NCBI GenBank assembly: GCA_963732865.1
Contig: CAVTBC010000001.1
Span: 496,001 to 560,000, forward strand
Source of the DNA: JADLGL01 sp963732865
GTDB taxonomy: Bacteria > Pseudomonadota > Alphaproteobacteria > Rhizobiales > Kaistiaceae
Direction: 5' to 3'
DNA: 64,000 nt
In this document: piece after piece, positions 42,211-50,121 of the stretch
How the letters are laid out: every line of letters starts with the position of its first letter
How positions within the stretch are numbered: position 1 is the first letter of the stretch
Notes under the pieces: model-generated
Told to the model about the DNA's origin: nothing
The model's input: only the letters and a program-made list of their open reading frames with translations
Database searches by the model: none
Position numbers and translations under genes: made by a program

Positions 42211-43752
42211 ATGAGCGAGTTTCTCCATAAGGACCAGTTCACTCCCCGGTCTATGCTTGCCGCCGCCGCGCTGTCCGACCGCCCGATGGCCGTCTCAGGC
42301 CAGCTCAGCGAACGTGCCCGGCAGATCGCGGCAACGCTCTCCGACCACTCGATCTCGGCAACGCTGCTAAGCGGCATCGTCCGGATCACCGACTTCATCG
42401 CGGTGACCCTGATCGGCATCGCCGTCTACGTCGCCTACGTCGCGCCGGTCGATGGGTTTGTCCCGCTCTACGCCCTGCCGCTCGTGGTCTGCAGCGGTAT
42501 GGCGGTGATCCTCATTCAGGCCGCCGACGGCTATTCGGTCCCGGCCTTCCGCACGCATATGGCGCAGATCGGCCGCGTCTGGGCGTCGTGGGGCGTGATC
42601 TTCGGCGTCTTCGCCATCGTCGCCTTTCTGACCAAGACGGGTCAGGAGTTCTCGCGCGGCTTCGTCCTGTCCTGGTTCGGCTTTGGCCTCGCCTATTTCG
42701 CCGCCATGCGGCTGACGCTGGCGACGCTGGTGCGCCATTGGACGCGGGAACGCCGGCTGGAACGGCGGGCCGTCATCGTCGGTGGCGGCGAGGCGGCGGC
42801 CGATCTCATCAATGCGCTCGCCGCCCAGCGCGACAACGACATTCGCATCTGCGGCGTGTTCGACGATCGCGGGGACGATCGTTCGCCCCCCGTCGTCGCC
42901 GGCTATCCGAAGATCGGCACGATCGCCGAGCTGCTGGCATTCGGGCGCATCGCCCAAATCGACATGCTGATCGTGTCGCTGCCGATCACCGCGGAGAACC
43001 GGCTGCTCAGCATCCTGAAGCAGCTTTGGGTCTTGCCGGTCGATGTGCGCCTGTCGGCGCACTCGAACAAGCTCCGCTTCCGCCCGCGCGCCTATTCCTA
43101 TGTCGGCAACGTTCCGTTCCTCGACATTTTCGACAAGCCGATCGCCGACTGGGATTCGGTCATCAAGCGCACCTTCGACGTGGTCTGCTCAGCGTTGCTG
43201 CTGGTGCTCTTTTCACCGGTGATGCTGCTGACGGCGCTGGCGATCAAGCTCGATTCCCGGGGGCCGGTGTTCTTCCGCCAGAAGCGGTATGGCTTCAACA
43301 ACGAGGTCATCGACGTCCTCAAATTTCGCTCGTTGAGGCATGATTCTGCCGACCCCGAAGCGAAGCAGGTTGTCACCCGCGACGATCCCCGTGTGACCCG
43401 GGTGGGGCACTTCATCCGCAAGACATCGATCGACGAGCTGCCACAGCTCTTCAACGTCCTGCGCGGCCATCTCTCGCTCGTCGGACCGCGTCCGCACGCC
43501 GTCAACGCCCATACGGACGACCGGCTGTGGAACGACGTGGTGGACGGCTATTTCGCCCGCCACCGCGTCAAGCCAGGCGTGACAGGCTGGGCGCAGGTCA
43601 ATGGCTGGCGCGGTGAAGTCGACACGCCGGAGAAGATCGAGCGCCGCGTCGAGCACGACCTCTTCTACATCGAGAACTGGTCGGTCCTATTCGACCTCTA
43701 CATTCTGCTGCTCACGCCCTTCCGCCTGCTCCGGTCGGAGAACGCATATTGA
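42211..43752 (+). CDS. undecaprenyl-phosphate glycosyl-1-phosphate transferase (WcaJ/ExoY/HfsE type)
   Basis: 513 residues. Four N-terminal hydrophobic segments (about 55-150), a CoA-binding-like Rossmann domain (RRAVIVGGGEAAADLINAL), a membrane hairpin SALLLVLFSPVMLLTALAI, and the cytosolic catalytic core with GPVFFRQKRYGFNNEVIDVLKFRSL, SIDELPQLFNVLRGHLSLVGPRP and VKPGVTGWAQVNGWRG. It starts the repeat unit by moving a sugar-1-phosphate to undecaprenyl phosphate. Its stop codon overlaps the TTG start of the polymerase gene. Start at ATG 42211 has no strong ribosome site but precedes the usual N-terminus. Confidence 0.92.
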   Translation: MSEFLHKDQFTPRSMLAAAALSDRPMAVSGQLSERARQIAATLSDHSISATLLSGIVRITDFIAVTLIGIAVYVAYVAPVDGFVPLYALPLVVCSGMAVILIQAADGYSVPAFRTHMAQIGRVWASWGVIFGVFAIVAFLTKTGQEFSRGFVLSWFGFGLAYFAAMRLTLATLVRHWTRERRLERRAVIVGGGEAAADLINALAAQRDNDIRICGVFDDRGDDRSPPVVAGYPKIGTIAELLAFGRIAQIDMLIVSLPITAENRLLSILKQLWVLPVDVRLSAHSNKLRFRPRAYSYVGNVPFLDIFDKPIADWDSVIKRTFDVVCSALLLVLFSPVMLLTALAIKLDSRGPVFFRQKRYGFNNEVIDVLKFRSLRHDSADPEAKQVVTRDDPRVTRVGHFIRKTSIDELPQLFNVLRGHLSLVGPRPHAVNAHTDDRLWNDVVDGYFARHRVKPGVTGWAQVNGWRGEVDTPEKIERRVEHDLFYIENWSVLFDLYILLLTPFRLLRSENAY

Positions 43753-45062
43753 GCATGAGCGCGGTTGCGACCGCCGCGGCGCCGACCGCAAGATATTCCG
43801 TCAGGCGAACCGTTTCGGCGCGGCGGATCGGCGAATGGGCGCTGACGATCCTCGTCTTTCTCGGCGGCTTCGTCCTGTTCGAGCCGGCGCCCTATGAGCT
43901 GGCGCTGGTCGGGCTGATTGCCGGCTGGGCCATCAGCGGCCTCAAGATCAGCCGCTATATGCTGCCGCTGCTAGTCCTGCTGATGCTTTACGTCATCGGC
44001 GGGATGCTCTCGCTGGCGATGATGGATATCGAGCCGAGCCACGGCACGCCGATCGTCTATCTCGGCACGTCGACGCTGCTGTCGGCATCGGCGATTTTCT
44101 TCGCCGCCGTGATCACAGTTGACCCGGAGCGGCGCCTGCAGCTGATCATCCGCGCTTATGTCGCGGCGGCAATTTGCGCGGCCCTTGTCGGCATCTACGG
44201 CTATTTCACGGGCTCGGAGCTATTCACCCTGTACGGCCGTGCGCGCGGCACATTCCAGGATCCCAACGTCCTCGGCCCGTTCCTGATCCTGCCCTTCTCC
44301 TACCTTGCCTATTCGATCCTGACGCGCCCGCTGCGCGTCTCGTTCTGGCCGGCGGTCGGCGCCTTCATCATGCTGATCGGCATCTTCCTGACCTTCTCGC
44401 GCGCTGCCTGGGGCATGGCCGCGTTCGCGCTGCTGTTCATCGCCACCGTCGCCTTCATCAACAATCGCAACGGAACCTCGCGCGCCCGGCTCATCCTCTA
44501 CATCACCGTCGGCTTCATCCTGATGGTGGTCGCAATCGGCGTGCTGCTGTCGCTGCCCGGCACTTCCAGCCTCTTCGCGGAGCGGGCGCAGCTGGTGCAA
44601 AATTATGATGCCGGCGCTTTCGGCCGTTTCGAACGGCAGCTCGAAGGGCTGCAGCTGATTTTCGACAAGCCCTTCGGCATCGGGCCGTTCGTGTTCGGCA
44701 AGCTATTCGGCGAAGACGAGCACAATATGTGGCTCAAGGGCTTCATGGAGTATGGCTGGCTCGGCGGCTTCGCCTATATCGCGCTGGTGATCTGGACGGT
44801 GATCATCGCCTTCCCGCTCGTGTTCAAGAAGCGGCCTTGGCAACCAATCGTCATCTGCGCCGTGGCCACCTATTTCGGCCATCTCATCATTCACAATGTG
44901 ATCGACAACGATCACTGGCGCCATCTTTACCTGCTCTACGGGATTCTGTGGGGCGCTTATGCCGCCGAGCGGCTGATCAAGCACCGGGAGGCGCGGATGA
45001 GCGCCCTGCCTGCCGACGTGCCGATCTATCGCGCGGCATTGGCGCGGGCGCCTACGGCCTAG
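43749..45062 (+). CDS. Wzy/O-antigen-ligase-like membrane protein (HfsC-type polymerase candidate)
   Basis: 437 residues, twelve hydrophobic segments. The start is TTG at 43749, with GGAG 8 nt before it, overlapping the previous stop; ATG at 43755 is the alternative. The Wzy_C domain is visible as IFLTFSRAAWGMAAFALLFIATV, a large periplasmic loop with FAERAQLVQNYDAGAFGRFERQLEGLQLIFDKPFGIGPFVFGKLFGEDEHNMWLKGFMEYGWLG (conserved R-x-G/E-NxxL-like pattern and HN), and HNVIDNDHWRH. It polymerises lipid-linked repeats on the periplasmic face. Translational coupling with the transferase gene suggests co-assembly. No Wzx flippase is in the window. Confidence 0.9.
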   Translation: MSMSAVATAAAPTARYSVRRTVSARRIGEWALTILVFLGGFVLFEPAPYELALVGLIAGWAISGLKISRYMLPLLVLLMLYVIGGMLSLAMMDIEPSHGTPIVYLGTSTLLSASAIFFAAVITVDPERRLQLIIRAYVAAAICAALVGIYGYFTGSELFTLYGRARGTFQDPNVLGPFLILPFSYLAYSILTRPLRVSFWPAVGAFIMLIGIFLTFSRAAWGMAAFALLFIATVAFINNRNGTSRARLILYITVGFILMVVAIGVLLSLPGTSSLFAERAQLVQNYDAGAFGRFERQLEGLQLIFDKPFGIGPFVFGKLFGEDEHNMWLKGFMEYGWLGGFAYIALVIWTVIIAFPLVFKKRPWQPIVICAVATYFGHLIIHNVIDNDHWRHLYLLYGILWGAYAAERLIKHREARMSALPADVPIYRAALARAPTA

Positions 45063-45089
45063 GACAGCTTCGCGATTTTCGGGGCCGGA

Positions 45090-45166
45090 TGGTCGGAGCG
45101 GCGGGATTCGAACCCACGACCCCTAGTCCCCCAGACTAGTGCGCTACCAGGCTGCGCCACACTCCG
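45090..45166 (-). tRNA. tRNA-Pro (anticodon GGG)
   Basis: A 77-nt cloverleaf on the minus strand; acceptor CGGAGTG/CGCTCCG, anticodon loop CTGGGGG with anticodon GGG, T-arm GTGGGTTCGAATCCCGC, CCA encoded at 45090-45092. Confidence 0.95.
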
Positions 45167-45175
45167 ACGCGGCGG

Positions 45176-45204
45176 ACTATATGGACCGGCCTGCGGCCGC
45201 GCAA
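45176..45204 (-). promoter_or_regulatory. promoter of tRNA-Pro(GGG)
   Basis: On the minus strand TTGCGC (45204-45199), a 17-nt spacer and TATAGT (45181-45176) lie 10 nt before the tRNA. The -35 element is weak. Confidence 0.5.
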
Positions 45205-45272
45205 TCGCAACTGGCGGCTATCTGACCGAGTCGAGAAGGCGCTTGCATTCGAGGAGATCGGAAAGCGTCGCC

Positions 45273-45797
45273 TCAAGCCGGCGCGCCTCGTCGGAGGTGA
45301 GCGAGGCCATCATTGAGGGCGGCGCGACCATCGGCGGCCGGCTGCTCATCCAATGGCCCGACCAGCCGCTCCGCCAGGCGTTTCGCGCCTTCCTCGTCAT
45401 CGTCGAGGGCGGGCCGCCGTGAAGGCGGCGGGGGCGGTGCTTCGTCTTCGTCGCGTTCGTCGCGAGGCATATCGGACATGTCGACCATGCCCTGCGACGC
45501 CGCGATGACAAAGCGCAGGCCCTGCTCGCGCAGGATGCGCTGTACGCCGCGGATCGTGTAGCCCTCGCCATAGAGAAGGTGCCGGATGCCGCGCAGAAGC
45601 TCGACGTCCTGCGGCCGGTAGTACCGGCGGCCGCCGCCGCGCTTGAGCGGCTTGATTTGCGTGAAACGGGTTTCCCAGAACCGCAAGACATGTTGCGGCA
45701 AATCGAGGTCCTCAGCGACTTCGCTGATGGTACGAAAAGCGTCGGGCGCTTTCTCGGCCTCTGGACTGTCTGCCATGTTCGATCTGCTATCGCTCAT
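45273..45797 (-). CDS. MerR-family transcriptional regulator, C-terminus frameshifted
   Basis: 174 residues as read. The winged-helix part AFRTISEVAEDLDLPQHVLRFWETRFTQIKPLKRGGGRRYYRPQDVELLRGIRHLLYGEGYTIRGVQRILREQG fits the MerR group that accompanies ihfA in Hyphomicrobiales; it lacks effector-binding cysteines. A disordered proline-rich linker follows. The frame then ends with a tail (LAHLRRGAPA) unlike the family. The neighbouring frame supplies a coherent helical end LTSDEARRLEATLSDLLECKRLLDSVR, stop at 45218. One extra base between about 45329 and 45345 explains both; the corrected protein has about 192 residues. The DNA-binding half is unaffected. Located 15 nt after ihfA on the same strand. 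Confidence 0.85.
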   Translation of the reverse strand: MSDSRSNMADSPEAEKAPDAFRTISEVAEDLDLPQHVLRFWETRFTQIKPLKRGGGRRYYRPQDVELLRGIRHLLYGEGYTIRGVQRILREQGLRFVIAASQGMVDMSDMPRDERDEDEAPPPPPSRRPALDDDEEGAKRLAERLVGPLDEQPAADGRAALNDGLAHLRRGAPA

Positions 45798-45812
45798 GGT
45801 CGGTACGCCGGG

Positions 45813-46118
45813 CTATTCGTCGCCCGCCGCCCCGTTGATTTTCTGCTTCAACACATTGCTTGCCTTGAACACAAGCACGCGCCGCGGCGAAATCGGGACT
45901 TCTTCACCGGTCTTAGGATTGCGGCCGACGCGCTCGCCCTTGCTGCGCACGATGAACGACCCGAAGGAAGATAGCTTCACCGGCTCCCCGCGAACGACGC
46001 AGTCGGTGATATGGCCGAGAACGGTCTCGACCAATGCAGCCGACTCCGTCCGGGAAAGGCCGACACGCTTGTAGACCGCCTCGGAGAGGTCGGCCCGCGT
46101 TATCGTTTTGCCGCTCAT
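45813..46118 (-). CDS. ihfA: integration host factor alpha subunit
   Basis: 101 residues from ATG at 46118. HU/IHF fold with the IHF-alpha features: KTITRADLSEAVYKRVGLSRTESAALVETVLGHI, VKLSSFGSFIVRSKGERVGRNPKTGEEVPISPRRVLVFKASNVLK, including the intercalating Pro in the RNPKTGEE arm. It bends DNA as a heterodimer with IhfB. In the same transcript as the MerR regulator (stop to start 15 nt) and 123 nt after fabH, which is the conserved order in this bacterial group. Confidence 0.95.
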   Translation of the reverse strand: MSGKTITRADLSEAVYKRVGLSRTESAALVETVLGHITDCVVRGEPVKLSSFGSFIVRSKGERVGRNPKTGEEVPISPRRVLVFKASNVLKQKINGAAGDE

Positions 46119-46241
46119 CGCCAAATTGTCCTGATGTCCGTCGTCGATCGCCGCCCTGCCAAGCGAAGGGGAACCCTATTGGTTCACCTTTCGCCGGTCA
46201 ACTTGAACCGACGCAAGGTCATGAGAAAAAGAGGCAATCGG

Positions 46242-47219
46242 CTACCAGCGCAGGAGCATGGCGCCCCAGGTGAAGCCACCGCCCATCGCCTCCAGAAGCA
46301 CTAAATCGCCGCGCTTGATGCGCCCGTCATTGACCGCCGTGGTCAGCGCCAACGGGATCGATGCGGCAGAAGTGTTGCCGTGGTCCTGAACCGTATGCAC
46401 GACCTTCTTCAACGGAATGCCGAGCTTCTTGGCGCTGCCGTCGATGATGCGGATATTGGCCTGATGCGGCACGAACCAGTCGATGTCATCGGCGGTAATG
46501 CCCACGGCGGAGAAGCAATCCTCGATCACGTCGGTGATCATGCCGACGGCGTAGCGGAAGACCTCCCGGCCCTCCATGCGCAGATGGCCGATCGTCTGGG
46601 TCGACGACACGCCCCCATCGGCGAAGAGCTTGTCCTGGTAGCGTCCGTCCGAGCGGATGCGCGAGGCCAAGATCCCCCGCAGCTGGCCGACTTCTGCGCC
46701 GTCATCCGCCGTCACGACCACCGCTCCGGCACCATCGCCGAAGAGCACGCAGGTCGACCGGTCCGTCCAATCGAGCAGACGCGACATGCTTTCGGCGCCG
46801 ATCACGACCGCCCGTTTCGCCTGCCCCGTCTTGATGAGCGAGTCCGCCAAGGTGAGGCCATAGACGAAACCGCTGCAAACGGCCTGGACATCGAAGGCGG
46901 CGCCGCGGGTGATGCCGAGCTTCCGCTGCACGGCAACGGCCGTCGCCGGAAAGGTATAGTCCGGCGTCGTGGTCGCGGTGATGATGAGGTCGATGTCGTC
47001 AGCTGTCAGACCGGCGGCGGCGATGGCCCTTTCCGCCGCGTTGGTCGCCAGATCGGACGTCAACTCGCCGTCGGCAACAATGTGGCGTCGCCGGATGCCC
47101 GTGCGCTGGACGATCCAGTCGTCCGACGTGTCCACCATCTTCGCCAGATCGTCGTTGGTGAGGATCTTCTTGGGAAGGTAGCTGCCGCAGCCGAGGACGA
47201 TGCTTCGTGCCGAACTCAC
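46242..47219 (-). CDS. fabH: beta-ketoacyl-ACP synthase III
   Basis: 325 residues. Thiolase-fold condensing enzyme with catalytic Cys115 in VQAVCSGFVYG, His in VPHQANIRII and Asn in DHGNTSAASIP. It condenses acetyl-CoA with malonyl-ACP to start fatty acid synthesis. Substrate-binding arm residues TSDDWIVQRTGIRRRH are typical of FabH rather than FabF. Overlaps plsX by 4 nt, so translation of the two phospholipid/fatty-acid genes is coupled. Confidence 0.95.
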   Translation of the reverse strand: MSSARSIVLGCGSYLPKKILTNDDLAKMVDTSDDWIVQRTGIRRRHIVADGELTSDLATNAAERAIAAAGLTADDIDLIITATTTPDYTFPATAVAVQRKLGITRGAAFDVQAVCSGFVYGLTLADSLIKTGQAKRAVVIGAESMSRLLDWTDRSTCVLFGDGAGAVVVTADDGAEVGQLRGILASRIRSDGRYQDKLFADGGVSSTQTIGHLRMEGREVFRYAVGMITDVIEDCFSAVGITADDIDWFVPHQANIRIIDGSAKKLGIPLKKVVHTVQDHGNTSAASIPLALTTAVNDGRIKRGDLVLLEAMGGGFTWGAMLLRW

Positions 47220-48289
47220 AGGGCCCCCGCCGCTCGCGGCACAAAATCGGCCGCTTCCGGCTGGCTCGATGGATAGAAATGGGAATGGTCCTGCTGGATC
47301 TTCGCCTGCAGGCCGTTGCGGACCATGGCGTGGCCGCGCAGCAAGGCAGCAGCGAAGCCGCGGGCGTCGGCGCCACCATGGCTCTTGATGACGATGCCGT
47401 TGAGACCGAGAAGGACGCCGCCATTGACGCGGCTCGGGTCGAGCTTGCTGCGCAGCGCGGTCATCGCCGGCTTGGCCAACAGATAGCCAAGGCGCGCCCG
47501 CAGCGTCCGCCCCATCTCTTCCCGCAGATAGCTGGCCACCTGCCGCGCCGTGCCTTCGGCGGTCTTCAGCGCGATGTTGCCGGCAAAGCCTTCCGTTACC
47601 GCCACATCGACCATGCCCTTGCCGAGATCGTCGCCTTCGATGAACCCAATATAGTGGAGATGCGGCAGATCGGCCTCGCGCAGCATCTTGCCGGCGTCCC
47701 GCACTTCCTCGAGGCCCTTGACTTCCTCGACGCCGATATTGAGCAGACCGACGGTCGGCCGGCTCTTCTCGAACAGCGCCCGCGCCATGGCGCCGCCCAT
47801 GATGGCGTAGTCGACGAGTTGCTTGGCATCGGCGCCGATCGTTGCCCCAACGTCCAGGACGACGCTCTCACCGACCAATGTCGGCCACAGCGCGGCAAGC
47901 GCCGGCCGATCGAGACCGCTGAGCGTTCTGAGGCAGAGACGCGACATCGCCATCAGCGCACCGGTGTTGCCGGCCGAAACAGCGACGTTGGCATCGCCCT
48001 TCTTCACAGCCTCGATGGTCCGCCACATGCCGGACTTCCAGCGGCCCCGCCGCAAGGCCAGGCTCGGCTTGTCGGACATGTTGACCGCGATGTCACAGTG
48101 GATCACCTCGGAAACCAGCCGCAGATGCGGGAATCCCTTGAGCACCGGCTCGATCTCGCCGCCATCACCGAAGAACAGGAAGCGCGAATCGGGGTTCCGC
48201 TGCAGGGCCACATCCGCCCCGGCAATGGTGACTGCCGGACCATGGTCGCCGCCCATAGCGTCGACGGAAATCGTTACATTGCTTGTCAT
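47216..48289 (-). CDS. plsX: phosphate acyltransferase PlsX
   Basis: 357 residues. The N-terminal signature VTISVDAMGGDHGP is diagnostic. VSAGNTGALMAMSR and GFAGNIALKTAEGTARQ lie in the family order, with the conserved GLNGIVIKSHGGAD at the end. It converts acyl-ACP to acyl-phosphate for phosphatidic acid synthesis, peripheral to the membrane. It is upstream of fabH (4-nt overlap) and downstream of DUF177, the standard arrangement. Confidence 0.95.
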   Translation of the reverse strand: MTSNVTISVDAMGGDHGPAVTIAGADVALQRNPDSRFLFFGDGGEIEPVLKGFPHLRLVSEVIHCDIAVNMSDKPSLALRRGRWKSGMWRTIEAVKKGDANVAVSAGNTGALMAMSRLCLRTLSGLDRPALAALWPTLVGESVVLDVGATIGADAKQLVDYAIMGGAMARALFEKSRPTVGLLNIGVEEVKGLEEVRDAGKMLREADLPHLHYIGFIEGDDLGKGMVDVAVTEGFAGNIALKTAEGTARQVASYLREEMGRTLRARLGYLLAKPAMTALRSKLDPSRVNGGVLLGLNGIVIKSHGGADARGFAAALLRGHAMVRNGLQAKIQQDHSHFYPSSQPEAADFVPRAAGAL

Positions 48290-48402
48290 CTAACTCCGGC
48301 CGCAGCTCTCGGCGTCCGCTCGCCGGGCTATCGAGGCTCCGGGAGAGCCGTTTAAGATAAGCCCTTGGATTGGGCTTACAACCGCGCCTCAGGACGGTCC
48401 AG

Positions 48403-48942
48403 TCATGTCCCGTCACTGTGCCCAATCGTTTTTAGGATGGCAAACGCAGATTCGGGCCGATCGGCGTCCTCGCCGGCCTCAGCCGGGAGTTCGGCGCCCG
48501 GGGCGCGCGGGTAAGGATCGATCCCGAGAATGAACTGTTCCAGCACGATCTCGCCGACGTCGATGGCGCGCCCATCATAGATGTCGGGCGGGTCATCCTC
48601 CGCAACAGCAATGTCGACCTGACGCTGGCCGCCGCGCGCAGCAGCAGCCCGCTCAGAAACAAAGTGGCGGTCAATCCCGTCATCGATGGTTTGCGCAACC
48701 GGTTCCAGGGTGACGACGCAGGACTGGACGAGGTCGGCATGAATGTGCCCGGCGACTTCAACCCGATCGCGACCGGTCCGCGTCAGCTCGAGATCGGCCG
48801 ATAGCGCCGACAGATCGCGCAGGCCAAGAGAAGCCGCAATTGCGGCACGCTCGGCGTCCGTTGCAGTGACCGTCAGGGTGGTGCCGTCAGGACCGACGGA
48901 CGCCGTCTCAACAAGGCGTGAGAACATCGCCGGTTCGCTCAA
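48403..48942 (-). CDS. DUF177 (YceD) family protein
   Basis: 179 residues. N-terminal RLVETASVGPDGTTLTVTATDAERAAIAASLGLRDLSALSADLELTR, then GRDRVEVAGHIHADLVQSCVVTLEPVAQTIDDGIDRHFV, with the conserved Cys in QxCVVTLEP, and the acidic DPPDIYDGRAIDVGEIVLEQFILGIDPYPRAPGAE. YceD is associated with 23S rRNA accumulation in plants and bacteria. Overlaps the chaperone gene upstream by 4 nt. Confidence 0.9.
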   Translation of the reverse strand: MSEPAMFSRLVETASVGPDGTTLTVTATDAERAAIAASLGLRDLSALSADLELTRTGRDRVEVAGHIHADLVQSCVVTLEPVAQTIDDGIDRHFVSERAAAARGGQRQVDIAVAEDDPPDIYDGRAIDVGEIVLEQFILGIDPYPRAPGAELPAEAGEDADRPESAFAILKTIGHSDGT

Positions 48943-49514
48943 GCCAGCGCCTCGCTGTCGAGCACGGCGCTTGGCCCCGGGAAGACGAGCTTTCCAGCCG
49001 CAATGGCGTCGAAGGACTGGCCGTCGAGGGTGGCCGCCGCCGCGATCGCATAGGCAGCCAGATCCTCGGTCTTCAGCGGCGCCGGTTCGTCGTCGGGGAA
49101 GACGTTGCGCTGCAGCGCCTCGGACAACGCGGCGCGATCGCCTTCCGCCACGGGTTTGCCGTACGCCTCCAGACGTCCGTAAAAGCTCTTGCCGATGGCC
49201 TTCATGCGTTTGGGCACGCCAAGATCGCCAACGCCCATCTCGCGCAAGGACCGGTCCATGTCGGTGACAAACAGATCGAACACCTTCTGCGCCAGGGCCC
49301 GACCGGCCTCACCGTCGCGCTGAAGGCGATGAAACAGAATGACCGAATGGAGGACAATCATCTCAAAGCGGCCGTCGACGCTGTCCGGTATGGCGAGGCG
49401 CCGATAGAAATCCGGCTGGCGCGCTTGCGCCACAATAGCGGTGTAGAGGTCCAGCGTGGCCTCGTTCCCCCCGCGTGATCGCCCAAGCAGCTTGGCAAAC
49501 ATGGCTTTCCTCAT
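48939..49514 (-). CDS. ubiquinol-cytochrome c chaperone (CBP3 family)
   Basis: 191 residues. The Ubiq_cyt_C_chap domain is seen in LYTAIVAQARQPDFYRRLAIPDSVDGRFEMIVLHSVILFHRL, LAQKVFDLFVTDMDRSLREMGVGDLGVPKRMKAIGKSFYGRLEAYGKPV, and LAAYAIAAAATLDGQ. It assists assembly of cytochrome b in complex III, as mitochondrial Cbp3 does. Divergent from bamE (96 nt between the starts), the standard alphaproteobacterial context. Confidence 0.92.
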   Translation of the reverse strand: MRKAMFAKLLGRSRGGNEATLDLYTAIVAQARQPDFYRRLAIPDSVDGRFEMIVLHSVILFHRLQRDGEAGRALAQKVFDLFVTDMDRSLREMGVGDLGVPKRMKAIGKSFYGRLEAYGKPVAEGDRAALSEALQRNVFPDDEPAPLKTEDLAAYAIAAAATLDGQSFDAIAAGKLVFPGPSAVLDSEALA

Positions 49515-49610
49515 CTTTGCCCAGGCGCACGTGATGGAGACTGGCGCCGAGCGTTGCGTCGAGCCCTAGCGCAGGCTAGGGAGAATGCCAAGAATCGACT
49601 GGAGCAGAGA

Positions 49611-50063
49611 ATGCCGCGATCCGTAAATGCCATTCGTCGCCCCGCCACTTTGTTGCTGGCTGGCGCCATGGTTTTCGCATTGGCCGGATGCGGCACAACC
49701 ATCCACTCCGGCTATATCGCTTCGGATGTGGCGCTGCAGCAGGTGTCGGTCGGGTCGAGCCGGGACCAAGTGCTGATCGCCCTGGGGACGCCGTCAACGA
49801 CCGGCGAGTTCGGCGGCGAGGTGTTCTACTACATCAGCCAAACGCGCAAGCAGGCGGCCCTCTTCCTGCAGTCGCACATCGTCGATCAGAAGGTTCTGGC
49901 GGTTTATTTCGACAGCAGCCACCGGGTCAGCCACATCGCCGACTACGGCCTGCAGGACGGACAGGTGTTCGACTTCGTGACGAACACCACGCCGACCGGC
50001 GGCGAGGACATCACCTTCGTCCAGCAGATTCTGCGCGGCGTCTCCGGCATCGGCGGCCGCTAG
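49611..50063 (+). CDS. bamE: outer-membrane assembly lipoprotein BamE (SmpA/OmlA)
   Basis: 150 residues from ATG at 49611, which has GGAG 6 nt before it; the ATG-like codon at 49554 lacks one. Lipobox ALAGC followed by GTTIHSGYIASDVALQQVSVGSSRDQVLIALGTPSTTGEFGGEVFYYIS, the BamE core, and QKVLAVYFDSSHRVSHIADYGL. It is part of the BAM complex on the periplasmic face of the outer membrane. A palindromic hairpin follows between it and the convergent pyrophosphatase gene. Confidence 0.92.
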   Translation: MPRSVNAIRRPATLLLAGAMVFALAGCGTTIHSGYIASDVALQQVSVGSSRDQVLIALGTPSTTGEFGGEVFYYISQTRKQAALFLQSHIVDQKVLAVYFDSSHRVSHIADYGLQDGQVFDFVTNTTPTGGEDITFVQQILRGVSGIGGR

Positions 50064-50088
50064 CCCTAAGACCGCTGCCGAAGACGTC

Positions 50089-50113
50089 GGCGGGGACCGA
50101 ACCGATCCCCGCC
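50089..50113. terminator. hairpin between convergent bamE and hppA
   Basis: GGCGGGGA pairs perfectly with TCCCCGCC over a 9-nt loop. It can serve both genes; there is no long U-run. Confidence 0.5.
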
Positions 50114-50121
50114 GTTCGTCC

